Notes: generated by a model not told the origin, from the sequence alone. 64,000 nucleotides of DNA from Rhinopithecus roxellana (GCF_007565055.1 NC_044550.1:88192174-88256173), one strand, 5' to 3'. Positions 35,337 through 47,488 are shown, counted from the stretch's first letter. A program made the numbers and translations.

Positions 35337-38300
35337 ATGACAGGATGAAATCCACACATGGCAATACTAACCTTGAATTTAAATGGGCTAAATGCCCCAA
35401 TTAAAAGGCACAGAGTGGCAAACCGGATGAAGAACCAAGACCCATGGATCTGCTGTCTTCAAGAGACCCATCTCACATGTAATCACACACGTGGTCTTGG
35501 AGGAAAATCTACCAAGCAAATGCAAAACAGAAAAGCAGGGGTTGTAATTCTAACTTCTGACAAAACAGACTTTAAACCAACAGAGATCAAAAAAGACAAA
35601 GAAGGGCATTATATAATGGTAAAGCATTCAATTCAACAAGATCTCACTCTCCTAAATGTATATGAACCCAACACAGCACAACCAGATTTATAAAAGAAGT
35701 TCTTAAAGATTTTCAAAGAGTCCTGGACTCCCACACAATAATAGTGGCAGATTTTAATACACCACTGACAATATTAGACAGAATATTGAAACAGAAAATT
35801 AACAAAGATATTCAGGACCTGAACTCAACACTGGATCAAATTGACCTGATAGACATCTACAGAACTTTTCACCCAAAAACAACAGAACATACATTCTTTG
35901 CATAGCCACATGATCTACATTCTAAAATCAATCACATACTTGGAAGTAAAACACTCCACAGTAAATGCAAAAGAACTGAAATTATAAAAACAGTCTCTCA
36001 GACCACAGGGCAATCAAATTTGAAAACAAGACTAAGAAATTCACTGAAAACCATATAATTACATAGAAATTGAATGACGTACTCCTGAATTACTTTTAGG
36101 TAAATAAGGAAATTAAGGCAGAAATCAAGAAGTTCTTTAAAACTACTGATAACAAGGATACTCCATACCAGAATCTCTGGGACACAGCTAAGTCAGTGTT
36201 AAGAGGGTATTTATAACATAAATGCTCACATCAGGAAGATAGAAAGATCTCAAGTTAACAACCTAACAATACAACCAAAAGAACTAGAGAACCAAGAGCA
36301 AACAAATCACAAAGCTAACAGAAGACAAGAAAAAACCAAAATCATAGTTGAACTGATGGAGACTGAGACATGAAAATATTCAAAAGATTAACAAATCCAG
36401 TACCCGTTTTTTTTTGAAAAAATTAATAAAATAGATACACCATTAGCTAGACTAATAAAGAAGAAAAGAAAGAAGATGCAAATAAACACAATCAAAAATA
36501 ACAAAGGGCATATTACCATAACTCCACAGAAATACAAACAACCATTGGAGAATAGTATGAGCGCCTCTATGAACATAAACTAGAGAATCTAGAAGAAATG
36601 AATAAATTTCTGGACACATACACCCTCCCGAGACTGAATCAGGAAGAAATTGAATTCCTGAACAGAATAAAGAGCTCTGAAATTGAGGCAGTTAATAAAT
36701 AGCCTACCAACCAAAACCAAAAAACAAACAAAAAAAAAAACAAGCCCAGAACCAGATGGATTCACAGCTGAGTTCTACCAGATGTACAAAGAAAAGCTGG
36801 TACCATACCTACGGAAACTATTCCAAAAAATTGAGGATTGTGGAGGAGGGACTCTTCCCTAACTCATTCTATGAGGCCAGTATCATCCTGATACCAAAGC
36901 CTGGCAGGGACAAACACACAGAAAAGAAAACTTTAGACCAGCATCTCTGATGAACATGTACATTGATGCAAAAGTCCTCAATAAAATACTGGCAAACTGA
37001 ATCCAGCAGCACATCAAAAAGCTTATCTACTGCAATCAAGTAGGCTTTATTCCTGGGATGCAAGGTTGATTCAACATATGCAAATCAATAAATGAGATCA
37101 TCACATAAACAGAACTAAAGACAAAAACCATATGATTATCTCAATAGATGCAGAAGAGGCTTTCTATAAAATTCAGCATACATTTATGTTAAAAAAAAAA
37201 AAACTCTCAACAAACTAGTATTGAAGGAACATACCTCAAAATAGTAAGAGCCATATAAGACAAATCCACAACTAGCATCATACTGAATGGGCAAAAGCTG
37301 GAAGCATTCACCTTCAAAACAGGCACAAGACAAGGATGCCCCCGTTCACCACACCTATTCATCATATTACTGGAAGTCCTGACAAGGGCAATCAGGAAGA
37401 GAAAGAAATAAAGAGCATTCAAATAGGAAGAGAAGAAGTCAAACAGTCTCTGTTTGCAGACAACATGATCTTATATCTAGAAAACCCCATTGTCTCAGCC
37501 CAAAAGCTTCTTAAGCTGGTAAACAACTTCAGCAAAATCTCAGGATACAAAATCACTGTGCAAAAATAACTAGCATTTCTTATATACCAACAACAGTCAA
37601 GCCAAGAACAAAACAGGAACAAACTCTTATTAACAATTGCCACAAAAAGAATAAAATACCTAGTAATACAGCTAATGAGGGAGATGAAAGAACTCTACAA
37701 CTAAAACTACAAACAATTTCTCAAAGTAATTAGACATGACACAAACAAATGGAAAAACATTCTATGCTCATGGATACAAAGAATCAATATTATGAAAATT
37801 GCCATACTGCCCAAAGCAATTTAAGAGATTCAGTGCTATTCCTAATAAACTACTACTGACATTCTTCACAGAACTGGAGAAAACTATTTTAAAATTCATA
37901 TGAAACCAGAAAAGAGCCTGAATAGCCAAGGCAATCTTAAGCAAAAAGAGCAAAGCTGGAGGCATCATGCTGCCCAACTTCAAACTATACTACAGGGATA
38001 CAGTAACCAAACAGCATGGTACTAGTACAAAAACAGACACATAGATCAATGGAACAGAAAAGAGACCTCAGAAATAAGGCCACACACCTATCACCTGATC
38101 TTTGGCAAACCTGACAAAAACAAGCAATCGGAAAAGGGTTCCCTATTTAATAAATGGTGCTGGGATAACTGGCTAGCCATATACACAAGATTGAAACTGG
38201 ACCCCTTCCTTTCACTGTATACAAAATTAACTCAAGATGGATTAAAGACTTAAATGTAAAACCCAAAACTATAAAAACCCTGGAAGACAACCTATGCAAT

Positions 38301-39161
38301 ACCAATCAGGACATAGGCACAGGCAAAGATTTCATGATAAAGACACCAAAAACAATGTCAATGAAAGCAAAAATTGACAAACTGGATCTAATTAAACTAA
38401 AGAGCTTCTGCACAGCAAAAGAAACTATCAACAGAGTAAACAGACAACCTACAGAATGGGAGAGAATTTTTGCAAACTATGCATCTGACAAAGGTCTAAG
38501 GATCAGCATCTTCTTACACTTACAAAAATAAAAAACAAAATAATCCCATAAAAAATGTGGGCAAAGGACATGAACAGACACTTCTCAAAGACAGACATAC
38601 ACACAGCCAACAAGTACGTGAATAAAAGCTCAATATCACTGATCATTAGAGAATAGAACCATCATAAGATACCATCTCACACTTGTCAGAATGGCTATTA
38701 TTAAACTGTCAAAAAATAACAGATGCTGGTGAGGTTGTGGAGAAAAAGGAACACTTACATAGTGTTGGTGGGAGTCTAAATTACTTCAACCATTGTGGAA
38801 GACTGTGTGGTGATTCCTTAAAGACCTAAAGACAGAAATACCATTTGACTCAGCAATTCTATTCCTGTGTATACACCCAAAGGAATAAAAATCATTCTGT
38901 TATAGACACATGCACCTGTATGTTCATTGCAGCACTATTCACAATAGCAAAGATATGGAATCAACTTAAATGCCCATCAATAATAGACTGGATAAAGAAA
39001 ATTTAATGCATATACACCATGAAATACTATGCAACAATAACAAAAAGCGAGATCATGTTCTTTGCAGGGACATGGATGAAGCTGGAGGCCATGATCCTTA
39101 GTAAGCCAACACAGGAACGGAAAACCAAATACCACATGTCCTCATTTATAAGTGGGAGCTA
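35337..39161 (+). pseudogene. L1 ORF2 pseudogene (endonuclease and reverse transcriptase)
   Basis: Spans the whole ORF2 length. The inferred start ATG at 35337 is followed by a TGA at codon 4 (35346-35348). The endonuclease N-terminus is still readable at 35358-35693, with the LNLNGLN and QETHL motifs that carry the catalytic Asn and Glu. Further down are dispersed reverse-transcriptase pieces. The FADD active-site motif reads FADN within 37336-37569. The terminal stop is TAA at 39159-39161. Many stops and frameshifts make it inactive. Confidence 0.92.
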
Positions 39162-39399
39162 AATGATGAGAACACATGGACACATAAAGGGGAACAACAC
39201 ACACTGGGTCCTTTTGGAGGGTGGGGGGTGAGAGAAGGGAGAGGATCAGGAAAAACAACTAATGGGCACTAGGCTTAATACCTGCGTGATTAAATAATCT
39301 GTACAGCAAATCCCCACGACACAAGTTTACCTGTGTTACAAATCTGCACATGTACCCCTGAACTTAAAATAAAAGTTAAATAAAATTGTTTCAGGAATT

Positions 39400-39490
39400 A
39401 GAGAAAAAGAGAATTTTCCAAATCAATTTTATGAAGCCGTTCTGATATTCAAACATGACAAAAATTTATTAACAAAATCTGATGCCAAAA
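39400..39490 (+). mobile_element. Old L1 ORF2 fragment, sense
   Basis: TCCAAATCAATTTTATGAAGCC and CTGATATTCAAACATGACAAA follow the L1 ORF2 reverse-transcriptase region (AATCCATTCTATGAAGCC type). It lies just outside the target duplication of the 6.8-kb L1 and is older. Confidence 0.7.
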
Positions 39491-39514
39491 CGATAAATAA
39501 CTATTAACAAGTAT

Positions 39515-39539
39515 ACACACACACACACACACACACACA
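39515..39539. repeat. (CA)n microsatellite
   Basis: Uninterrupted run of about 12 AC units. Confidence 0.97.
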
Positions 39540-39540
39540 A

Positions 39541-40075
39541 ATTGAGCTTCAGAGTCTACTTGGCATGCTCAAGCTCATACTGCAAATACCACAGCCAGCA
39601 AACAAACATCTATTTCCAATTTTAATTGCCTTCCATTATAGTAATCACTTTATTAAAGCCAGTGCATCACTGAGTTCTTATTTATTATAAAGGTCTGTTT
39701 CTCAATACACTTTTGAATGAGAGCTCAGCATTAGACCCACAAAAAAAAAAAAATGGTGAAAAAAATGTTCAGATTAGTCCCACCAAGGTTTAGTAGGCCT
39801 GCAAAGATAAGACGATAAGACTTGTGACTTGTTTATCAATACTGCTACCCAAAGAGAGTATTCAACCTTACTCATATCATCCCATTCCTTATCAGTTGTT
39901 ACAATTTTATTTTTATTTTATTTAATCTAAATGTCAGTTTTCTCACTCAACAGAAAACAAGGCCTCCAATTTAAGGAAGAAAATACCGTCAGGTTTGGAT
40001 TCCTTTAAATATCCTCCCCTCCACGTCAAGTTTATCTTGAAACATTCGTATCTCATTTCATTCTGTCCCCACCTG
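39541..40075. other. Unassigned sequence
   Basis: No gene or repeat family supported. A-run at 39740-39752. Confidence 0.45.
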
Positions 40076-40079
40076 TGTC

Positions 40080-40450
40080 CAAAGTTAATCTCTTCCACCT
40101 ATACTTTGAGTTCCATCCCTTCCTGTCTGCTTTGAGAAATTTCACTCTTAATTATGTTCACTTATTTTTACCTTATACCTCCCTTCTCTACTGGACCTTT
40201 CCCTTCCTTTTACAAACAAATTTGAGCTCCTTATCTTAGAAAAAACATAACCCTTCCCTAGTCTTTTCCCTGTCATTTAAACTGCTTCCTTCCCCTGTTT
40301 CCTCCAAGTCTAAAGTGCTTAGCAGAACGGTTTTTACTGGATGCATTTGCTTTATTTTCTCCTACTCACTCCATGACTCATTTTGGTCTGGTTTTAGCCC
40401 TGCACTTCCTTCAAGTTCTTCTTTCAAATAACCCAGCTCTTTAGCACAAC
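40080..40450 (+). mobile_element. L2 LINE fragment, sense (probable)
   Basis: Pyrimidine-rich sequence with CCCTTCTCTACTGGACC, a TTAGAAAAAACATAACCCTTCCC stretch and TTTCCTCCAAG follows the L2 region just upstream of the reverse-transcriptase core. Weak; no open frame. Confidence 0.45.
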
Positions 40451-40542
40451 TCTCTGACTAGGGGCATGGTAGTTATATACCCATCCCTTCGTAGGAGATG
40501 GCCATCTCATAGCACTTTTTCAAGAGTCAGTGTGTGTCATGA

Positions 40543-40571
40543 AAAAAGGTTTTTTTTTTTTTTTTTTTTTG
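40543..40571. repeat. Poly(T) tract
   Basis: GG followed by a T-run of about 20 (40551-40570). No Alu or L1 body adjoins it, so it is an isolated homopolymer. Confidence 0.85.
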
Positions 40572-40856
40572 GATGAGTGTTTCCAGCTCGTCCTTAAAAA
40601 TACTAAGTCACATGGCTCCAGTAAAATGCCACCAGCTGGGAGATTCAGGACAGAAATGTTTTCACTTCTCTCTCAAGCCTGGATGGCTTTCTGAGTACAC
40701 ATTCTACTAATAATTAATCTCCAGTTGTTTCTCCTGGTTAAGTGTTTATCTCTTAAAGTCCAATATGCTAAGCTCAGCCAAAGAGCTAGAGATAGTAGGA
40801 AAAAAATTATAACAGTTTATTTTATCATAAATATTCCCACAAACAATTTTGGCAAC

Positions 40857-41260
40857 TATCTCACTCTCCTCAGGCTACCATCACAAAATACCATAGACTG
40901 AGTGGCTTAAACAACAGAAATTTATTTCTCACAGTTCTGGAGGCTGGAAGTCCAAAATCAAAGTCCTAGCTTGATTCAGTTCTCAAGAGGATACTCCTCC
41001 TGACTTTCAGACGGCCATCTTCTCACTGTGTCTTCAAATGGCCTTTCCTCTGTTAGTACATGCAGAGAGAGAGGAGAGAGAGAGATCTAGAGTCTTCTTA
41101 TAAAGTCACTAGTCCTGTCACAAAGGCCCTATCAGCAAGACCTAATCTAACCCTAATTACTTCTCAAAGACCCCATCTCTAAATACCATCACTTTTGGAA
41201 TTAGGGTTTCAATGTACGAATTTGAGGGGGTGGGGGGACACAAACATTCAGTCCATATCA
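40857..41260 (-). mobile_element. MLT1 LTR (ERVL-MaLR), antisense
   Basis: Its minus strand reads a complete MLT1: start near TGATATGGACTGAATG, body with GATGGTATTTAGAGATGGGG and a GAAGATGGCCGTCTG word, and end with GAAATAAATTTCTGTTGTTT and TATGGTATTTTGTGATGG. Flanks GCAAC (40852-40856) and GCCAC (41261-41265) are a plausible 5-bp duplication with one change. Confidence 0.92.
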
Positions 41261-41269
41261 GCCACCCTA

Positions 41270-41625
41270 CGGTTGGTTCCAAAGTCGTCAAAACTAACAA
41301 CTGATTTTGGGATCCTACTTTAATTGAGAATTATAAGCTTCCTCATGTGTTCTGAGTGTGACAGGAGTCCTAGGTGGAGATTTCTTGTTACCAGGTTAAT
41401 GTTAGGCCTCTCCGAGTCTTGATAATACACAAATGCATATCTGAAATCCTCGCAGTCTTGGGTCCTGATGAATCTTTGTTAGCTGTGGGTATTCTTGTAG
41501 ACTTCAGATTAGGATCTGATGCAAGAATAGCAGCTGAAGAGGTAGATGCCAGATTAAAATAATAGATTGAACATACACATATCCAATTTTGCTCATTCCT
41601 AAAACTACATAAAACTATTTTTTAG
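41270..41625. other. Unassigned sequence
   Basis: No repeat recognised. The 62-codon frame at 41374-41562 shows no domain and no gene structure around it. Confidence 0.4.
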
Positions 41626-41638
41626 AAGACATACACTA

Positions 41639-41933
41639 GGCCGGGCGCGGTGGCTCAAGCCTGTAATCCCAGCACTTTGGGAGGCCGAGACGGGCGGATC
41701 ACGAGGTCAGGAGATCGAGACCATCCTGGCTAACACGGTGAAACCCCGTCTCTACTAAAAATACAAAAAAACTAGCCGGGCGAGGTGGCGGGCGCCTGTA
41801 GTCCCAGCTACTCCGGAGGCTGAGACAGGAGAATGGCGTAAACCCGGGAGGCGGAGCTTGCAGTGAGCTGAGATCCGGCCACTGCACTCCAGCCTGGGCG
41901 ACAGAGCAAGACTCCGTCTCAAAAAAAAAAAAA
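41639..41933 (+). mobile_element. AluY (Old World monkey type), sense
   Basis: A near-consensus young Alu with a pure A-tail. Perfect 13-bp duplication AAGACATACACTA at 41626-41638 and 41934-41946. Carries the GGCGTAAACCC and GATCCGGCC bases. Minus-strand frames here are Alu shadows. Confidence 0.98.
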
Positions 41934-42333
41934 AAGACATACACTAAAATATGTGGAAAAGAGAAGAAATTAACAACATTTTTTGGCAGTTGGTGCCAAA
42001 GAAGGAATAAACTAGATTTTCTTATTAGCTTATCCAGATGTAGGACAGAGGGGAAGGGCAGGGATGGAACTTGAAAGCTATCTGCAGTCAAACATCAATA
42101 ATAAAATCAGACTCTTTATTAAGATCTAGTATACTGAATTTTGAAATGGCAAGAATTATACATAGGAGAGAAAAATCCTTTTTTTTGGAGACTGTAAATG
42201 CTAATGAAAAATTTGTTTGGGGCTATTATCATCTTGAGATTCTGACTATAATCTTGCATGATAAATGAGGCAACTTAGAAACATTCAATTATCTCAACTC
42301 CTACATTAAACAAAGATGGTTTTAAATGCAGAT

Positions 42334-42337
<4 letters not shown>

Positions 42338-42390
<53 letters not shown>

Positions 42391-42671
42391 AGACGGAGTC
42401 TCGCTCTGTCGCCCGGGCTGGAGTGCAGTGGCCGGATCTCAGCTCACTGCAAGCTCCGCCTCCCGGGTTTACGCCATTCTCCTGCCTCAGCCTCCCGAGT
42501 AGCTGGGACTACAGGCGCCCGCCACCTCACCCGGCTAGTTTTTTGTATTTTTTAGTAGAGACGGGGTTTCACCATGTTAGCCAGGATGGTCTCGATCTTC
42601 TGACCTCGTGATCCGCCCGTCTCGGCCTCCCAAAGCGCTGGGATTACAGGCTTGAGCCACCGCGCCCGGCC
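42338..42671 (-). mobile_element. Very young AluY (Old World monkey type), antisense
   Basis: Near-consensus Alu with an uninterrupted T-run at 42336-42389 (54 bases, including the two Ts of the duplication). Perfect 15-bp duplication TAAATGCAGATTCTT at 42323-42337 and 42672-42686. Lack of decay and the long pure tail indicate recent insertion. The plus-strand frames are Alu shadows. Confidence 0.98.
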
Positions 42672-42689
42672 TAAATGCAGATTCTTGAA

Positions 42690-44265
42690 TGACTACTATA
42701 ATTTGCTTTGTACAGCAGCTAATACCGCCTTAGTGTTAAAAGAGTTAAATAATAACTAAATAAGATGAACATTTTTACCACTATTTCAGTTCCAAATCAA
42801 GTGAATTCCCAAAAAGTTGGGAGATTAAGTAAATGTAAACTGAGTTTCATTTGTATAAAACCAATCTGGATAATTCAGGAAATGTACTTTGTAGCTTGCT
42901 GTGAAGATGTCTTTACGTTTGACAGTTCTCAGACAATTGTAAGACAATGTTATACTTTGAATATTAATTTGACATGTTTTGAATTACTGCTTATTTTTGC
43001 ATAATATTTATTTATACCTGAAAATATACCTTCGTCTCATAATTATAAGATGGTGAGCTAAACGTTCTGTTTTCAAGAGTATCAAACAGTGGCCAATACA
43101 CTTCCTTATGAAAAAAAAAGGAATCACACAGATATCCTTAAAACAACACCTTCTAAGTATTAAAAGTTGAGTCAAGTAAATACATATACATCTTTACTAG
43201 TGTCCTTTTAGGGACATTTTTTCATCTTTAGAAAATGTTTTAAATTTAAATATTATGGCTATAATACCAATTGATAGCTGTCTGAAGTCCTACGATATGG
43301 AAACTTTTGGTATGAAAATTGACAATGCTACAAAAGAGTGTACCTAGATCCAGCTAATGGTATGGTCTGTATTTAGCAATATTTCCTAAAGAAGGATTAG
43401 ATCAGGCATAGGTGTGCTGTATCTGCAAAAATCTGGAGAAGTTTGGTAATACCCCACCCCCAAAATCTGTGTGTTAGGTTAAAAACCACTTGTGCAGATG
43501 GATCTGATTTGGTTGATTCATCATTCCCATTGTCATTACACAGATGGCTCAACGGTGAGTTAACAATTTAAGGCGCTGTCTACTTGGGGTTACCAGATTT
43601 TCTGTGCTGTCTTGAAATAATCATTCAGTCCAGTCCCATGTGGCTAATACAGCAGCATAACAGCACACCTGTACACTGACAATGCAAACTAAGATGCCAC
43701 AAGTGCCAGCCTTAACAAGTCTTCGAATTAACATTGCTTTTAATAAATAAACAGAAAATTCTCATCACTTTAATACTTTGGTTAGACAATTCTATAAAAA
43801 TGCAGATCTCATTAATTTTCCATTACACTCTTAGTAAATGGTACATTGAAGAGAAAATTCTTTTCTGTATATGTTTCACCAACTAATGTACTTGGTGCTG
43901 ATTTTTGTGATTGCTATTTATTTAACTATTTCTTACTAAGGATGCCACAGATAATTTATTTTTCTTTATTCTCCATTTTTTAGCAATATAGTGGGATACA
44001 GACCCATTTTGCTTTCTGACTTCACACACAATGCAGGTGTTTTAGAATGCAGATTGAAACTAATCACTGGGAAAAAAGTGAAGAGATAAGATGCTAAATA
44101 TGTGAATGTGTGACTGTTCATGGAGACTGTATTACACAATTGAATGCAATAAAGTAATTACTGGTTTGTCTGATAATTTTGCAACAATGATTAATGATGA
44201 ACTAAAATTAGAAGTAAATGATTATAATAGCTTCCCTCAGTAAAAACTATACTTAATTTTTTTTC
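42690..44265. other. Unassigned AT-rich sequence
   Basis: No gene or confident repeat in about 1.6 kb. Confidence 0.45.
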
Positions 44266-44269
44266 TTAC

Positions 44270-44430
44270 ATGTACTTAGTAAAGAAATTGTGGAAAACAC
44301 AAAATATAAAGAGAAAATCAAGGTGATATAATTCCATCATCTAGAAATATCTACTATTAACATTTTGCAATTTTATATCCAATAACATTGTTACTTTTTA
44401 TGCATGTGTGTAAGAATGTATATCTTAGTA
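44270..44430. mobile_element. Old LINE 3' relic (tentative)
   Basis: AAAATATAAAGAGAAAATC, ATAATTCCATCATCTAGAAAT and CTATTAACATTTTGCA are in the order of a widely repeated ancient L1-type sequence. Family and strand are not settled. Confidence 0.4.
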
Positions 44431-44453
44431 CCTCAGCACTAGGAACCAGAATT

Positions 44454-45310
44454 ATGCCCTCCCCATTGCAAGTTTGGGGCAGAAGAAGAGTGCTACTGCT
44501 GTACTTTGTCCTAAGCTGTAAGACTTCCAAACAGGGCCAGCTTGGCAACCTGGAATTGGTCTGATTGTGTCATTGCTGGGTGTCCCAGCGTCCTCTCCTG
44601 AGACAGTGGTACAGCGAGGCCCTTTCCACTCCACCCCCAGGAAGGACTTCAGGCATTCAAAGTGCACACTTGCCTGGACCAGCAGCCTGAGTCACCCCCA
44701 CCCTTCCTGTGCATAGATCAAGGTGCAGCAGGGCCTTCTTTACTTCACCTCTAGGCAGATATCCAGGCATTTGGAGCACTTGCTGTCATGGACTAGCAAC
44801 CTGAGACACCCCACCCTTCCTGTGCAGAGATCCTGGTGCTGGAGGATGCTCTTCCCTTCATGACCAGACAGATCTCCAGGAATTCAGAGCAAACTCATCT
44901 GGATCAGCAGACTGTGCTGCCCCATCTTTCCTGTGCAGAGATTGTGGTGAAGCAGACCCTTCTCTGCTCCAGCCCAGGCAGATCTCCAAGCATTCAGAGT
45001 CTTTGCTCACCCAAATCAGCAGCCTGAGCTGGCCCACCCTTCTTGTGCAAAGTCAGTAGTGAATTGGGACCCTCTCTATCCCATGACCAGGCATAACTCC
45101 AGGCATTTGGGGCACATATTAGGCTGGTTTGTAAACCTGAGCAGCCACACCATTCCTGTGCAGATTGAGGTGCAGTGGGGCCCTCTAGACTCTACTCTCA
45201 GACAGATCTCCAGGCATCTGTAGCAACCACTTTCCTGGGTTAGGAGTTTAGGCCACTCCCCTGACCGTGCAGAAAACTTGAGGCCAATGAGATTTCCTAG
45301 CTCCATGCCT
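44454..45310 (+). repeat. ~112-bp tandem array in the L1 5'UTR
   Basis: At least six imperfect units. Each holds, in order, an AGCAGCCTGAG-like word, CACCCTTCCTGTGCAGAG-like, GGTGCAGCAGGGCC-like, and CAGATCTCCAGGCATTCAGAG-like. The CTGTGCA word recurs near 44709, 44819, 44931, 45045 and 45157, spacings of about 110-115 bp. Copies are well diverged, so the array is old. Confidence 0.85.
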
Positions 45311-45636
45311 AGGCACACCTCTTGGTGATAGGTGGCTGCCCACTGGATTCTCCCTCAGCACCGGGGCTTGTGCCTTACACTGGGGAATCCATAGGTGGTC
45401 CTGCTGAATCCCACCTCATCCATCTTGCTCCCTGCCCACCTCCAGGATGAGCAGGGAGCTCAGACCACTGTGCATTCCAACAATGAGACCACTGCCTGAT
45501 GAAACCGAGAGCTTCCCCTGGTAAACAAGGGTCAAGTATATACCCAGCCACATTCTCCTCAGCGGCTCTCATCCATAAGCACCATCTACTGACTTAGAGG
45601 TCAAACCAAATAGCTCAATATAAAACAAGCCAGAAG

Positions 45637-45930
45637 GCCAGTGCAGTGGCTCATGCCTGTAATCCCAGTGCTTTGGGAGACTGAGGCAGGCAGATCACAA
45701 GGTCAGGAGATCAAGACCATCCTGGCCAACATGGTGAAACCTAAAAATACCAAAAAATTAGCCAGGCATGGTAGTGAGTGCCTGTAGTCCCAGCTACTTG
45801 GGAGGCTGAGGCAGGAGAATTGCTTGAACCCAGGAGGCGAAAGCTGCAGTAAGCCAAGATCATTCAACTGCACTCCAGCCTGGGTGACAGAGAGAGACCC
45901 TGTCTCAAAAAAAAAAAAAAAAAAAAAAAA
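45637..45930 (+). mobile_element. Alu SINE (AluS-like), inserted in L1 5'UTR
   Basis: Complete Alu with pure A24 tail (45907-45930). It has a small deletion after ATGGTGAAACC, where the usual CCGTCTCTACT is missing. Flanks AAGCCAGAAG and AAGCCAAAAGAAG look like the target duplication. The frame 45703-45984 is an Alu shadow. Confidence 0.95.
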
Positions 45931-46089
45931 GCCAAAAGAAGTATGTAGGGCTATAGAAGCAAAGTCAAAGTATTCTACCCACAAATTTCTACAGTCACAC
46001 TACCTAGAGCAGAGCAGAAAGGGAAAGGAAAAGAAACAAACAAAAATTCAATAATATTCTAGATAAAGAAAGAAAAGGAAAAAACAATT

Positions 46090-47395
46090 TGCATGAAAAT
46101 AACTACAAAAATTAGAAATGCCAGCATTTCCAAATGAGAAGGAATCGGTATAAGAACTCTTGTACAATGAAAAATCTGAGTGTAGTGACACCACCAAAGG
46201 ATCACACTAGCTCTCCAGTAATGGGCCCTAGCCAAAATGGAAACTCAGAAATTCCATAAATAATTCAAAGCATAGATTGCAAGAAAGCTCAATGAGATCC
46301 AACATAAGACTGAATATCAACACAAAGAAATTTATAAATCAATCCAGAAAATGAAGTAAGAAATAAACATCTTTGAAAATTAAATCAGAGCCTCTGGAAT
46401 TGAAAAATTCACTTAAGGAATTTGAAAATGCAATTGAGAGCCTTATCAACTGATCAAGCAGAAGAAAGAATTTCAGAATTTGAAGACCAGTCTTTAACCC
46501 AATCAGACAAAAATACAGAAAAAAGAATTTTAAAATATGAAGTTTTTGAAAAATAGGAGACTATGTAAAGTGACCAAACCTATGAATTATTACCATTCCT
46601 GAGAAAAAAGAAGAAAAAGTAAACAACCTGTAAAACATGTTTGAGGGAATAATTTAAGAAAATTTCCCTATTTACTAAAGAGGTAGATATCCAGATACAA
46701 GAAATACAGAGAACACCTACAAGATACTATACAAAATGAACATCACCAAGGCCTATAGTCATAAGTCTATACAAAGTCAACACTAAAGAAATGAATCTTA
46801 AAAGAAGCTAAAGGCCAGGCGCGGTGGCTCAAGCCTGTAATCCCAGCACTTTGGGAGGCCGAGACGGGTGGATCACGAGGTCAGGAGATCAAGACCATCC
46901 TGGCTAACATGGTGAAACCCTGTCTCTACTGAAAAATACAAAAAACTAGCTGGGCAAGGTGGCGGGCACCTGTAGTCCCAGCTACTCGGGAGGCTGAGGC
47001 AGGAGAATGGCGTAAACCCGGGAGGCGGAGCTTGCAGTGAGCTGAGTTCCGGCCACTGCACTCCAGCCTGGGCGACAGAGTGAGACTGTGTCTCAAAAAA
47101 AAAAAAAAAAAGAAGCTAAAGGAAAAGGTCAGATCACATACAAAGGGAACTACATCTAGCTAACAGCAGACTTCTCAGCAGAATTCTTATAAGCCAGAGG
47201 AGACTGGAGGCCTGTTTTTAGCATTCTTTAAGAAGGATATTTCAATGAAGAATTTTATATCCCACCAACTTAAGCTTCATAAGTGAGGGAGAATAAAATA
47301 TTTTCCACACAAGCAAGTGCTAAGGGAATTAATTACCACTAGACCAGCCTTACAAAAGATCTTTAAGGGATCTCTAAACATAGAAACTAAAGAAT
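46090..47395 (+). pseudogene. L1 ORF1 pseudogene, split by an AluY
   Basis: Left part: GAATTGAAAAATTCACTTAAGG, GAAGAAAGAATTTCAGAATTTG and AGGGAATAATTTAAGAAAATTTCC correspond to the coiled-coil and RRM-coding parts. Right part after the Alu: CTAACAGCAGACTTCTCAGC and TAGACCAGCCTTACAAAAG, the C-terminal domain. Multiple stops and indels; no protein. Confidence 0.8.
46814..47110 (+). mobile_element. AluY (Old World monkey type), inserted in L1 ORF1
   Basis: Near-consensus young Alu. Duplication AGAAGCTAAA at 46804-46813 and 47111-47120 (part of a longer similar word). It interrupts the ORF1 pseudogene of the host L1. The minus-strand frame is an Alu shadow. Confidence 0.97.
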
Positions 47396-47488
47396 GATTT
47401 ACCACAAAATCATACTTAAGTACATAGCCCACAGACCCTATAAAGCAACCACACAATAGAAACTACAAAGCAACCAATGAACAACTTC

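Larger units (their letters stand above)
32549..39387 (+). mobile_element. L1 LINE with complete 5' end (L1PB/L1MA-like), 6.8 kb
   Basis: The element starts GGGGAGGTGGCCAAGATGG and ends in a 3'UTR with CACATGTACCCCTGAAC and an AATAAAAGTTAAATAAAA tail. It is flanked by a diverged duplication, GTTTCAAAAATT (32537-32548) and GTTTCAGGAATT (39388-39399), 10 of 12 identical. Order: long 5'UTR with tandem units, a C-terminal remnant of ORF1, inter-ORF spacer, full-span but broken ORF2, 3'UTR. It is non-functional: ORF1 is mostly absent and ORF2 has many stops. The tandem 5'UTR structure points to the L1PB/L1MA age group. Confidence 0.95.

Noticed and set aside
40543..40571. Remnant of an Alu or L1 tail
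   Set aside because: No adjoining Alu or L1 body on either side could be found.
41699..42091. 130-codon minus-strand frame with a plausible-looking protein
   Set aside because: Most of it is the antisense of an AluY; such Alu-derived peptides are common and not genes.
44454..45310. Satellite DNA or coding tandem repeat
   Set aside because: It is followed by L1 ORF1 and ORF2 sequence in the right order, so it is an L1 5'UTR array.
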